Source: CAYZRJ01 sp964480825 (GTDB lineage Bacteria > Patescibacteriota > WWE3 > UBA101185 > UBA10185). From it: a stretch of 15,747 nucleotides of DNA. Both the position numbers and the translations under genes were made by a program. The notes under the pieces were generated by a model. That model made no database searches. It was not told where the DNA came from and saw only the letters and a program-made list of their open reading frames with translations. Numbering within the stretch: the first letter of the stretch is position 1; each line of letters starts with the position of its first letter. The DNA lies in the NCBI GenBank assembly GCA_964480825.1, contig CAYZRJ010000010.1:1-15747 (forward strand). The letters are read 5' to 3'. Of this stretch, positions 6,484 to 12,689 are shown piece after piece.

Positions 6484-7680
6484 ATGTGTGAAGATATGCC
6501 TATCTCTACACTAAAAAATAGCAATAGTTCTTTTGCCGGCACGTTGATGTCCATTTTGTCGGTGATAGGAATTATCGCGGTAATTTACTTTGCATATTAT
6601 GTTTTTACCAACGTCGACATATTAAAAAACAAATCAGCTTTAACCGCGGATGTTTACAACGGAAATGCCGATGTTTACTTAAACGACGCACTGCTTGGTA
6701 AAACACCTTTCTCGTCAAAAGAAATCACTCCCGGGGAAAACAAAATTAAAATTAAAAACGGCGAAAGAGAATACAATACTCAAATAGATTTTATTTCGAA
6801 CGATAAAAACTACGTTCATAAAGTGGGAATTTTCGCCGACCTCGGCACATCCGCTGTCTTTTCATCGGTCCAGGAATCCTGGTTCGAAAAAGGACGTTCC
6901 GGAGATGTATTACGGGTAGTTTCCGATCCGGCTGATGCCAGAATTTTTATTGACAACACCGAAGTAGGAAAAAGCCCTTACTCGTCTAACCAACTTTCTG
7001 AAGGCGAATACGATTTGCGAATCGATTACCCCGGATACGAAACGCAGGCCGTCAGAGTAAGTATTAAAAAAGGTTATACGTCAAATATAAGGTTTAAATT
7101 ATTCCCGATTCCAAACCCCGTAAACATCGCTTTACTCGAGGGCGCGACGGATTTTTATAACGTTTCAACCGATAATCAGGCCATTAGTTCAGACACTCAG
7201 AGCTGGGTTAAAGCTATAATGTACTGGAACCGCACGCGAGGTTTAAACATTGAAGGAACAGGTCAAAACAAAGAGCGGATTTTTGATTATTTTATTGATT
7301 ACAAAGGGAACGTTTTCGGACCTGACGGAATGTTGGTAGCTGATCAGGACGGGTTGACTGCACTAAAAGATGCCAAAAAAGGTGCTTATTTAGGCCGCGT
7401 GTCTGACGGCAGTGGGATAACTCAAGAGGCAAAAACTGCGGTTTTAAACATGAATAAACAGGAACTAAGTGGTAAAAAGGCAACGGTTCTCGAAACCGGA
7501 ACAGGCTGGTTACGCGTACGATCGGCCGCAGGACTTAACGGAACCGAAATTGCACGGGTAACAGTCGGTCAAATTTACGACGTTTTAGAAGGGCCGGCGT
7601 CGCCGACAGGTTGGATAAAGATAAAAGTATCGGATGCTATTCAAGGTTGGGTTTCCACCGATTACGTCAAAGTTATCTAA
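6484..7680 (+). CDS. Membrane-anchored PEGA-domain protein with C-terminal SH3b domain
   Basis: This 398-aa protein has an N-terminal transmembrane anchor (about residues 20-41) with the rest probably outside the membrane. Two PEGA domains follow: about 51-104 (ADVYLNDALLGKTPF, EITPGENKIKI) and about 140-212 (ADARIFIDNTEVGKSPY, LSEGEYDLRIDYPGYE). PEGA repeats are small beta-domains common in surface proteins. Residues about 330-398 resemble a bacterial SH3 domain (GWLRVRSAAGLNGTEIARV, GWIKIKV, GWVSTDYVKV), a fold that often binds peptidoglycan or other wall polymers. The middle portion (about 215-325) is unassigned. The start is uncertain: ATG 6484 lacks a clear ribosome binding site, and ATG 6496 (fifth codon) is equally plausible. 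The 3' end overlaps the convergent TPR gene by 8 nt. A role in wall anchoring or sensing is inference. Confidence 0.85.
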   Translation: MCEDMPISTLKNSNSSFAGTLMSILSVIGIIAVIYFAYYVFTNVDILKNKSALTADVYNGNADVYLNDALLGKTPFSSKEITPGENKIKIKNGEREYNTQIDFISNDKNYVHKVGIFADLGTSAVFSSVQESWFEKGRSGDVLRVVSDPADARIFIDNTEVGKSPYSSNQLSEGEYDLRIDYPGYETQAVRVSIKKGYTSNIRFKLFPIPNPVNIALLEGATDFYNVSTDNQAISSDTQSWVKAIMYWNRTRGLNIEGTGQNKERIFDYFIDYKGNVFGPDGMLVADQDGLTALKDAKKGAYLGRVSDGSGITQEAKTAVLNMNKQELSGKKATVLETGTGWLRVRSAAGLNGTEIARVTVGQIYDVLEGPASPTGWIKIKVSDAIQGWVSTDYVKVI

Positions 7681-8272
7681 AACTTTCATACCAATCCAAA
7701 AGGTCAGGGCGCAGGATACGAACCTTATTAACACTAACACCATATTCCTCCATCATGTTTAAACGCTTTTCATACTTTGCGAGCAACGCGTAAATTCCCA
7801 CGTCATTTTTAGAATAATCTTTTATATCCGCATAAAAGTTTTTAGCGGCTTCAAAAAAATAAGGGTCAATATTTTCCGAACCGGCGGGAAGTGAAATATC
7901 CTCGGCGGCAACAAAGTAATAGAGCGGAACTAAGTTTCTAATTGTTACCAAGTTTTCTGTGTTTAAGTTATATGCGTTTTTTAAATCGTTAACTATTAAC
8001 TGCTTGGTAAAAGTGCGAACCGATTTATCTTTGTGCGGAAGATAGTTTATCAAAACTCGGGCGCGCATTCGATAATAGTTTGGTTCCAACGGATTTAGTT
8101 TTATTGCACTTTCTGCGTAGTCAAATGCGTTAGATAGCTCGGATCTATCGAGCGAATCTTTTGCTTTTTGGTACATTTTGTCGGCATTATAATTACTATA
8201 ACAAATGTTAAAAAACCACGCCGTAACAAACAAAACAAATACGATCTTTATAAACTTATTTATTTTTTTCAT
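7673..8272 (-). CDS. TPR-like protein with N-terminal membrane segment, paired with the O-antigen-ligase-like gene
   Basis: The first 30 residues of this 199-aa protein are a basic tail and a transmembrane helix (KIVFVLFVTAWFFNICYSNY). A helical region follows with tetratricopeptide character: ADKMYQKAKDSLDRSELSNA then AFDYAESAIKLNPLEPNYYR, and later helical pairs ending YALLAKYEKRLNM. Its ATG lies inside the end of the O-antigen-ligase-like gene (17-nt overlap, +1 frame). In many bacterial ligase/Wzy-family proteins a last TM helix and TPR tail of this kind belong to the same polypeptide. The two may therefore be a split or frameshifted single gene, or two coupled genes. The 3' end overlaps the PEGA gene by 8 nt, tail to tail. 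The TPR region probably binds a protein or glycan partner outside the membrane; this is inferred from the family. Confidence 0.75.
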   Translation of the reverse strand: MKKINKFIKIVFVLFVTAWFFNICYSNYNADKMYQKAKDSLDRSELSNAFDYAESAIKLNPLEPNYYRMRARVLINYLPHKDKSVRTFTKQLIVNDLKNAYNLNTENLVTIRNLVPLYYFVAAEDISLPAGSENIDPYFFEAAKNFYADIKDYSKNDVGIYALLAKYEKRLNMMEEYGVSVNKVRILRPDLLDWYESFR

Positions 8273-9497
8273 GCCGCACTTCTATTGATGCTAAATACAT
8301 CCAAAAAATAAATGTTGTTACAACCGTTGGCCAGCCAAAAATATTACTAACTGCAAATGCAATAAGACACGCTAGATACTTTTTGTCTAAGCTTCGAAGT
8401 AGTTTTAAATATAAATAGAGATAAATTCCTAATCCAAATAAACCTTGCTCTGAAGCAACTTCTAAAAAGTAATTGTGAGGTTTATTAAAAACAAAATTCC
8501 ACTCGGACGAGTAATTAAGTTCGCGAGGTCTAAATTTTTGAAAAGCATACGGAAATGTTTCGGGTCCGATGCCAATTAACGCAACCTTTGGTGACGAGAA
8601 AATAAGTTTAGTTGTGCCAAGCCACAATCCTCCACGAATAAACCCGGGGTCAGATAAGTTTCTTTGAGTAGAATCTGCCGCATAGACCTTTGGGACAATA
8701 GAAATAATATTTTTCACATCGCTTGTTATGTCTTGGATTCGTAGCCTAAATACACCTAAGTTAGTCACAGCAATTAACATGCAAACAAGAGCAAGCGTTA
8801 ACAGTTTGTACAAATTTTTACGGATTGGACTAAATAAATAGAGTAAAACGCAAAATCCTATTCCGTAACCGAGCAATCCGGACAAAGAATATGTAAACCA
8901 CAGAGAAGTAAAACCCAAAACAGAGATAAAAAACCAAAACCACGACATTGTTCCGACAAAAAATAAATAGTTGGCAAAGGGCAATAATACGGCCAGAAAT
9001 TGCGCTAACCAATTCGCCTGTCCGAAAGTAGAATATACCCGTGTCATTTCATCATGCTGTAAAATTCCCAAAATAGCGACGGGCACAATGGAAATGAGTG
9101 CTATTTTAAATAGCTTTTCAAACTCGACGGCGGTTAATTTAGACTTAGCAACAATGTAAAGCCCGAAGAACACTAAAGTAGACATCAGGCAATCGTTAAA
9201 TCGTGTGTAATATCCCCAAAACGAAGTGTATCGATGCATCGAAAACACCGAAGAAACAATATAAGACAGGAGATAAAGTTTGATATACCAAGGAACTTTT
9301 GGCAAAGTATTCTCCCGTATAATTTGTTCGACAACAAAAACCGTAACTAACGCGCCACCAACAAAATATATAAAATAAGTTTTAGGAAACTCATACAATT
9401 CGTTTGAGCGCGTTCCAAAAACCAAAGGCAAAAAAAACGTGATAAACGCCAGCGCCAAAAAATACGATTTTGACAAGTTTAACTTAATCGTGTTCAT
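8256..9497 (-). CDS. O-antigen ligase / Wzy-family polytopic membrane protein
   Basis: This 413-aa protein has roughly ten or more hydrophobic helices. A large extracytoplasmic loop carries the family hallmarks: GGLWLGTTKLIFSSPKVALI, then GIGPETFPYAFQKFRP, then FNKPHNYFLEVASEQGLFGL. The R-G-x-W, GxGP(E/G)TF and HNxxLExxxxxGxxG blocks are those of the Wzy_C/WaaL superfamily. These enzymes transfer or polymerise polyprenyl-diphosphate-linked glycans on the outer face of the membrane. Whether this one is a ligase, a polymerase or a protein O-glycosyltransferase cannot be decided. The ATG is 6 nt downstream of a perfect TATAAT and lacks a Shine-Dalgarno, so a leaderless mRNA is predicted. Downstream it overlaps the TPR gene by 17 nt at an A7 run. 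The related glycan genes (Wzz, UbiA, GT-C) elsewhere in the window support an envelope-glycan role. Confidence 0.88.
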   Translation of the reverse strand: MNTIKLNLSKSYFLALAFITFFLPLVFGTRSNELYEFPKTYFIYFVGGALVTVFVVEQIIRENTLPKVPWYIKLYLLSYIVSSVFSMHRYTSFWGYYTRFNDCLMSTLVFFGLYIVAKSKLTAVEFEKLFKIALISIVPVAILGILQHDEMTRVYSTFGQANWLAQFLAVLLPFANYLFFVGTMSWFWFFISVLGFTSLWFTYSLSGLLGYGIGFCVLLYLFSPIRKNLYKLLTLALVCMLIAVTNLGVFRLRIQDITSDVKNIISIVPKVYAADSTQRNLSDPGFIRGGLWLGTTKLIFSSPKVALIGIGPETFPYAFQKFRPRELNYSSEWNFVFNKPHNYFLEVASEQGLFGLGIYLYLYLKLLRSLDKKYLACLIAFAVSNIFGWPTVVTTFIFWMYLASIEVRHEKNK

Positions 9498-9502
9498 GAT
9501 AT

Positions 9503-9509
9503 TATTATA
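9503..9509. promoter_or_regulatory. Overlapping divergent -10 boxes for the ligase-like and membrane-protein genes
   Basis: In the 30-bp gap, TATAAT at 9504-9509 (- strand) lies 6 nt from the ligase ATG. TATTAT at 9503-9508 (+ strand) lies about 20 nt before the 9528 ATG, which also has an AAGGA ribosome binding site (9514-9518). The two -10 boxes share the same base pairs, so the two directions could compete for polymerase. No clear -35 is seen for either. Confidence 0.5.
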
Positions 9510-9527
9510 ACCAAGGATACCTGCCGA

Positions 9528-10079
9528 ATGTTTTCTAAGATTTTAATTAAACTCATAGATGAATCAATTGTACCTGCCATATTGCTTTTGGCTACTAGAC
9601 TTGTATCTGTAGTTTTAGTTGCAAGAGCAAACAGTATACCTCTTGAAATCGGAGCCGGAGGATTAATGTTTAAAACCACAAAAGATTATGTTTTAGTAAA
9701 CTCATACTCCACTTTTTACATGATCGTTGTTCTCACTGTCGGGTTGTTATACATTTTAACCAAATCGTGGTTCTTTCACGAATCACACATTAAACCCCGT
9801 GTTACGGCACAACTATTTAATATGCGCGGACAATCTTTAATCCAAAATAGCTACAACTTGTACACACAAGGTTCCATTTGGCTTTCATACTCCTACCTAC
9901 TCATGTTTGTGGCAGGGTTTATGGCTATGTTTAAATTTATATTCGGTTGGGTATTTCTGGTTGCGTTAGTTTTATGCGCAGTATCTACAGTTCTATTAAT
10001 ACTAGACGTAGAGCAAGAACTGCATCTTTTAAAAAAGACGCAGCCTGAGTATGATTATTCTGAAAGTGCGGAGGAATAA
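9528..10079 (+). CDS. Unknown polytopic membrane protein (183 aa)
   Basis: I do not recognise this protein. It has four likely membrane helices: about residues 13-34, 63-83, and a pair within 118-160. A loop between the second and third (about 84-117, HESHIKPRVTAQLFNMRGQ...) contains several polar and basic residues. The acidic C-terminal tail ends EYDYSESAEE. The start ATG has AAGGA 9 nt upstream. The stop codon overlaps the next start in TAATG, with GGAGG just before it, so the two genes are almost certainly translated together. It is divergent from the O-antigen-ligase-like gene across 30 bp, which suggests, but does not show, an envelope role. No catalytic motif is visible. Confidence 0.7.
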   Translation: MFSKILIKLIDESIVPAILLLATRLVSVVLVARANSIPLEIGAGGLMFKTTKDYVLVNSYSTFYMIVVLTVGLLYILTKSWFFHESHIKPRVTAQLFNMRGQSLIQNSYNLYTQGSIWLSYSYLLMFVAGFMAMFKFIFGWVFLVALVLCAVSTVLLILDVEQELHLLKKTQPEYDYSESAEE

Positions 10080-10288
10080 TGAAATTTATACACAGCCTGC
10101 TGGGCAATTCATTTTTAATGTTTATACTTTTTACAATGTTGTTCTTGCCAATTGGCATGATGGGATTGATAAGCATGCAACAAAGCAGTAATGAGGTGTT
10201 GTCCCAAACCAGCGCGCGAGAAGAAGATTCGGTGGATGAATCGACAGATTCAGTTGATCCGCGGCAAAAAATAGATTACCGCCAATAA
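10079..10288 (+). CDS. Small single-pass membrane protein with acidic tail (69 aa)
   Basis: Unknown small protein. One strong transmembrane helix (about residues 8-32, with FLMFILFTMLFLPIGMMGL) follows a short MKFIHSLLGN lead. The tail of about 35 residues is hydrophilic and acidic (SAREEDSVDESTDSVD). It is supported as a real gene by the GGAGG ribosome binding site at 10070-10074 and the TAATG stop-start overlap with the preceding membrane protein. Its last 39 nt overlap the end of the convergent UbiA-family gene. It may be an accessory subunit of its upstream partner, which is inference from coupling only. Confidence 0.65.
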   Translation: MKFIHSLLGNSFLMFILFTMLFLPIGMMGLISMQQSSNEVLSQTSAREEDSVDESTDSVDPRQKIDYRQ

Positions 10289-11194
10289 AAATGACGTCCA
10301 CAAAACAACCGTGAATAATAAAGGCCTGTCCGAGAGCAAAACTCTTTCGGGCGACTCTCCATCTTGAGTTTCATAAATAACATATAAATAGCGGGCAACA
10401 CCGTAAATAACCAAAGGTATGGATAGCATCATCCACTTAGGACTTTTTAAAATCGAAGGTAAAACGGTTAACAACTTACCCATGGTGCTTTGTGTCGAAA
10501 TCTGAAACGTAAAAAGAGAGTACGTAATTATTGTGTAAGTTGCGGACATTGATATCATGCTGTCCAACAACGCATCCGGATAGTGAGCTAGGGTTTTTCG
10601 CGTATCCGAGCCTTCGGTGTGGAAAAACTTTTTTACCAAGGTCTTTTCTGATCGACGCTTTCCAAACGCCAACAAAAGAGAAATGCCGATTGTGGTTAAG
10701 GCCAACCACGAAGATATCGAGACGCTGGACGCCAAACCTCCTGCGAAAACGCGTAAAACAAAACCTGATGCAACAATCAATGAATCGATAATAATAATAT
10801 CGCGCAAATAAAATGAATAAGAAAGCTGAATGATTGCGTACGCGATTAAGGTGAAAGTAAAATAAAACCCGATGTAAAAAGACGCGTATAAAACCGATCC
10901 GACGGCAAGTATTAACGCGATTAAACCGGCTAACCATACAGGTAATTTTCCGGACGCAATCGGACGGTTTTTTTTGATCGGATGAATTCTATCTTTTGGC
11001 GCGTCAACAATGTCGTTTAAAAAATATGCGGCAGACGACATCAAACAAAAGGTGAAAAATGCTTCGACGGTTACACCCCAAACATCCGCGTCAAAAAGCT
11101 TTCCTGCAAAAAAGGGCGCAGCAAAAACACTAACACTTTTTAACCACTGTCGCGGTCTCGCTGTACGTATTATTTGATATAAAGTATTTATCAC
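10250..11194 (-). CDS. UbiA-family prenyltransferase, decaprenyl-phosphate phosphoribosyltransferase type
   Basis: This polytopic membrane enzyme has 314 aa from the GTG at 11194. The N-terminal TARPRQWLKS and the first Asp-rich motif NDIVDAPKDRIHP (60-72) followed by KKNRPIASG are characteristic of the DPPR-synthase branch of UbiA (Rv3806c-like). That branch transfers phosphoribose from PRPP to polyprenyl phosphate, the first step towards a polyprenyl-arabinose donor. The second motif region reads YLRDIIIIDSLIVASGFVLR (about 129-148). The start is unclear. A frame-open TTG at 11230 would coincide with a TATAAT box, so initiation there is unlikely. The GTG has GGAAG 12 nt upstream, and a five-codon ATG mini-ORF ends 1 nt before it. 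Substrate specificity is inferred from family motifs; no DprE1/DprE2 partners are in the window. Confidence 0.85.
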   Translation of the reverse strand: MINTLYQIIRTARPRQWLKSVSVFAAPFFAGKLFDADVWGVTVEAFFTFCLMSSAAYFLNDIVDAPKDRIHPIKKNRPIASGKLPVWLAGLIALILAVGSVLYASFYIGFYFTFTLIAYAIIQLSYSFYLRDIIIIDSLIVASGFVLRVFAGGLASSVSISSWLALTTIGISLLLAFGKRRSEKTLVKKFFHTEGSDTRKTLAHYPDALLDSMISMSATYTIITYSLFTFQISTQSTMGKLLTVLPSILKSPKWMMLSIPLVIYGVARYLYVIYETQDGESPERVLLSDRPLLFTVVLWTSFLLAVIYFLPRIN

Positions 11195-11221
11195 GTTAAT
11201 TGTAAACTTCCATTTGATCTG

Positions 11222-11227
11222 ATTATA
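11222..11227 (-). promoter_or_regulatory. -10 box of the UbiA-family gene
   Basis: Perfect TATAAT on the - strand, preceded directly by TG, with no good -35. The predicted transcription start near 11215 lies downstream of the alternative TTG start at 11230 and argues against that start. It leaves a leader of about 20 nt before the GTG at 11194. Confidence 0.5.
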
Positions 11228-11233
11228 CAAGAA

Positions 11234-11262
11234 AGCAGGCTAGTGGTGTTAACTAACCTGCT
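11234..11262 (-). terminator. Intrinsic terminator of the 83-aa gene
   Basis: The 11-nt arms AGCAGGCTAGT (11234-11244) and ACTAACCTGCT (11252-11262) pair with one C/A mismatch around a 7-nt loop. On the - strand the stem is followed by TTTCTTGT, a modest T tract. It lies between the stop codon of the 83-aa gene and the UbiA promoter, insulating the two. Confidence 0.7.
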
Positions 11263-11276
11263 TGTGTAAATGTAAC

Positions 11277-11528
11277 TTAGGCAGATGCGATCTCTACTTT
11301 GTCCGATTTTCGCATTATTTCAAACCATCCACTAAGTCCGCGCGGAAAAATCGGTAAGTGAATTTCTGTTCCAACAATCAAAACTTCAGCACCACAGTCT
11401 GGCCATCTAATCCAACTCGCGTTGGCAACCGTAGTAATTCTCGGCTTTTCGAGGTTGGTGCTGTAGACCACAACGCAGTCCTGAACCTGTATGGCGTAAA
11501 AGTCTGGCGTCATAGCTTTTGTCTTCAT
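11277..11528 (-). CDS. Unknown small protein (83 aa)
   Basis: I do not recognise this protein. It has no signal peptide and no membrane helix, and appears to be a small soluble beta-rich protein: alternating hydrophobic strands such as FYAIQVQDCVVVYS, EVLIVGTEIHLPIF and GWFEIMRKSDKVEIA. There are two cysteines (in QDCVV and PDCGA) and a conspicuous WIRWPDCG segment. The ATG at 11528 is chosen over the frame-open ATG at 11591 because AGGAGAG lies 5 nt upstream of it and a TATATT box lies further up. The longer version would start inside the promoter. It has its own promoter and terminator, so it is a monocistronic unit just downstream of an orphan response regulator. Confidence 0.7.
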   Translation of the reverse strand: MKTKAMTPDFYAIQVQDCVVVYSTNLEKPRITTVANASWIRWPDCGAEVLIVGTEIHLPIFPRGLSGWFEIMRKSDKVEIASA

Positions 11529-11564
11529 GACATCTCTCCTTATTTTGTATTTTGATAAATGAAC

Positions 11565-11591
11565 AATATACCAAACGCCAAGCGTTAGCAA
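11565..11591 (-). promoter_or_regulatory. Promoter of the 83-aa gene with internal small dyad
   Basis: On the - strand, TATATT (11565-11570) is the -10 and TTGCTA (11586-11591) a candidate -35 at a short 15-bp spacing; TATTGT two bases on would give 17 bp. The spacer holds an inverted repeat, AACGC-CAA-GCGTT (11574-11586), a typical position for an operator. Transcription would start about 30 nt before the ATG. Confidence 0.5.
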
Positions 11592-11592
11592 A

Positions 11593-12258
11593 TCAATCTA
11601 TTCTATAGCCAAACCCGCGCAAAGTTTTAATAATAGTGCTATCAAACGGCTTTTCAATTTTTAATCTTAGATTTCTAATGTGTACTTCGAGTGAATTTGA
11701 TCTAACTAAAATACCATCTTCCCAAATGTGGTCTAAAAGTTCTTCTTTTGACACCACGCGGCTACGATTCATTAACAGATATTCTAAAATGTTAAATTCT
11801 TTTTTTCGAAGTGAAATTTTTTCGGATCCGTTACAAACCTGCTGTAAATTAAAATCTACGGTCAGATTACCAACCTTTATTTTAATACCGCCGTTGTAAC
11901 TATGTCTTAAACGGGTTAGGGCTTTAATCTGTGCCAACAGCTCAGTCGGCGGAGCGGTTTTAGATAAACACACATTTGCGCCATCTCTTAAACTTTGGGT
12001 ACGCGTGCGATGATCTTGGTTATCTGACAAAAGTAATATGGGTGAGGAAATATTTGCGTCGCGAACTTCACGACAAAGTCTGTAACTGTCTTCATCGGGT
12101 AAATTAGAATCAACAACTATCACATCGTAATCACTTACTTCGGCTCGATATGCCCCGTCACTTGCTGTATAGGCTACGTCAACTATGTAATCCTTTTGGA
12201 TTTCTGCAATATAACTATTAATGTAATCTAAATCGTCATCGACTAAAAGTACGCGCAT
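11593..12258 (-). CDS. OmpR/PhoB-family response regulator (orphan)
   Basis: This 221-aa protein has the standard two-domain layout. The receiver domain (1 to about 118) has the acidic pair D8-D9, phosphoacceptor D50 in VIVVDSNLP, switch residue S78 and K100 in CLSKTAPP. The DNA-binding winged helix (about 145-221) has LRKKEFNILEYLLMNRSRVV, EELLDHIWED, the SLEVHIRNLRLKIE recognition helix and IKTLRGFGYRI. It should act as a phosphorylation-controlled transcription factor. No histidine kinase is adjacent on either side, so its partner is elsewhere. The ATG has no clear Shine-Dalgarno; a possible -10, TATAAG, lies at 12290-12295 on the - strand. It is divergent from the RRM gene, and the 171-bp space between them could hold regulatory sites for both. 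Targets are unknown. Confidence 0.95.
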   Translation of the reverse strand: MRVLLVDDDLDYINSYIAEIQKDYIVDVAYTASDGAYRAEVSDYDVIVVDSNLPDEDSYRLCREVRDANISSPILLLSDNQDHRTRTQSLRDGANVCLSKTAPPTELLAQIKALTRLRHSYNGGIKIKVGNLTVDFNLQQVCNGSEKISLRKKEFNILEYLLMNRSRVVSKEELLDHIWEDGILVRSNSLEVHIRNLRLKIEKPFDSTIIKTLRGFGYRID

Positions 12259-12367
12259 AGGAGATTCTGTCCAAATACCCCGCTTCCTACTTATACAGGA
12301 TAGAAGGTTAAATGAAAATTAACTCGTTTATCGTGGCTATAAGTCATAAAAGCCCCAAACGCGGTTG

Positions 12368-12396
12368 TTGCTTATTGTCTACTTTGCCTGTACACT
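12368..12396 (+). promoter_or_regulatory. Promoter of the RRM-protein gene
   Basis: TTGCTT (12368-12373) and TACACT (12391-12396) are separated by exactly 17 bp, with TG directly before the -10. The start of transcription should be near 12403, leaving a leader of about 27 nt before the GTG start. Confidence 0.6.
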
Positions 12397-12429
12397 ACGT
12401 TTTAGTTATTTATTTCAGAAAGTTAAAAC

Positions 12430-12687
12430 GTGAACAAACTTTACGTTGGTAACCTTAGCTACACCGTAACAGGTGCCCAGTTGGAAGATTTATTCTCCCA
12501 AGCAGGTACTGTTGTAAGTGCTACCGTTATTACAGATAAACAATCCGGAAGATCAAAAGGCTTCGGGTTTGTTGAATTTGACTCTTCTTCAAGCGCTCAA
12601 AAAGCCGTTGAAATGTTTCACGGTAAAGAGTTCCAAGGAAGAAATCTAACTGTAAACGAAGCTAGACCAGTTCAACCAAGAGCTTAA
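12430..12687 (+). CDS. RRM-type RNA-binding protein
   Basis: This 85-aa protein is a single RNA recognition motif with almost nothing else. RNP2 is LYVGNL (4-9) and RNP1 is KGFGFVEF (43-50), with the aromatic residues that stack on RNA bases in place. The middle helix begins TGAQLEDLFSQAG and the last strand is NLTVNEARP. Such short RRM proteins are known from cyanobacteria (Rbp) and some other bacteria, and bind single-stranded RNA. The gene starts with GTG and lacks a strong ribosome binding site. It is monocistronic, divergent from the response regulator, and its stop lies 2 nt from the end of the convergent polymerase gene. Identification is secure; the RNA targets are unknown. Confidence 0.95.
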   Translation: MNKLYVGNLSYTVTGAQLEDLFSQAGTVVSATVITDKQSGRSKGFGFVEFDSSSSAQKAVEMFHGKEFQGRNLTVNEARPVQPRA

Positions 12688-12689
12688 TA

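Noticed and set aside
10476..10937. Second open - strand frame of 153 aa inside the UbiA-family gene
   Set aside because: Its Phe/Arg-rich composition is typical of a shifted frame of a membrane protein. The UbiA frame carries all conserved motifs.
11529..11591. 21-residue N-terminal extension of the 83-aa protein
   Set aside because: It would be encoded within the predicted promoter and ribosome binding site. AGGAGAG lies 5 nt before the internal ATG at 11528.
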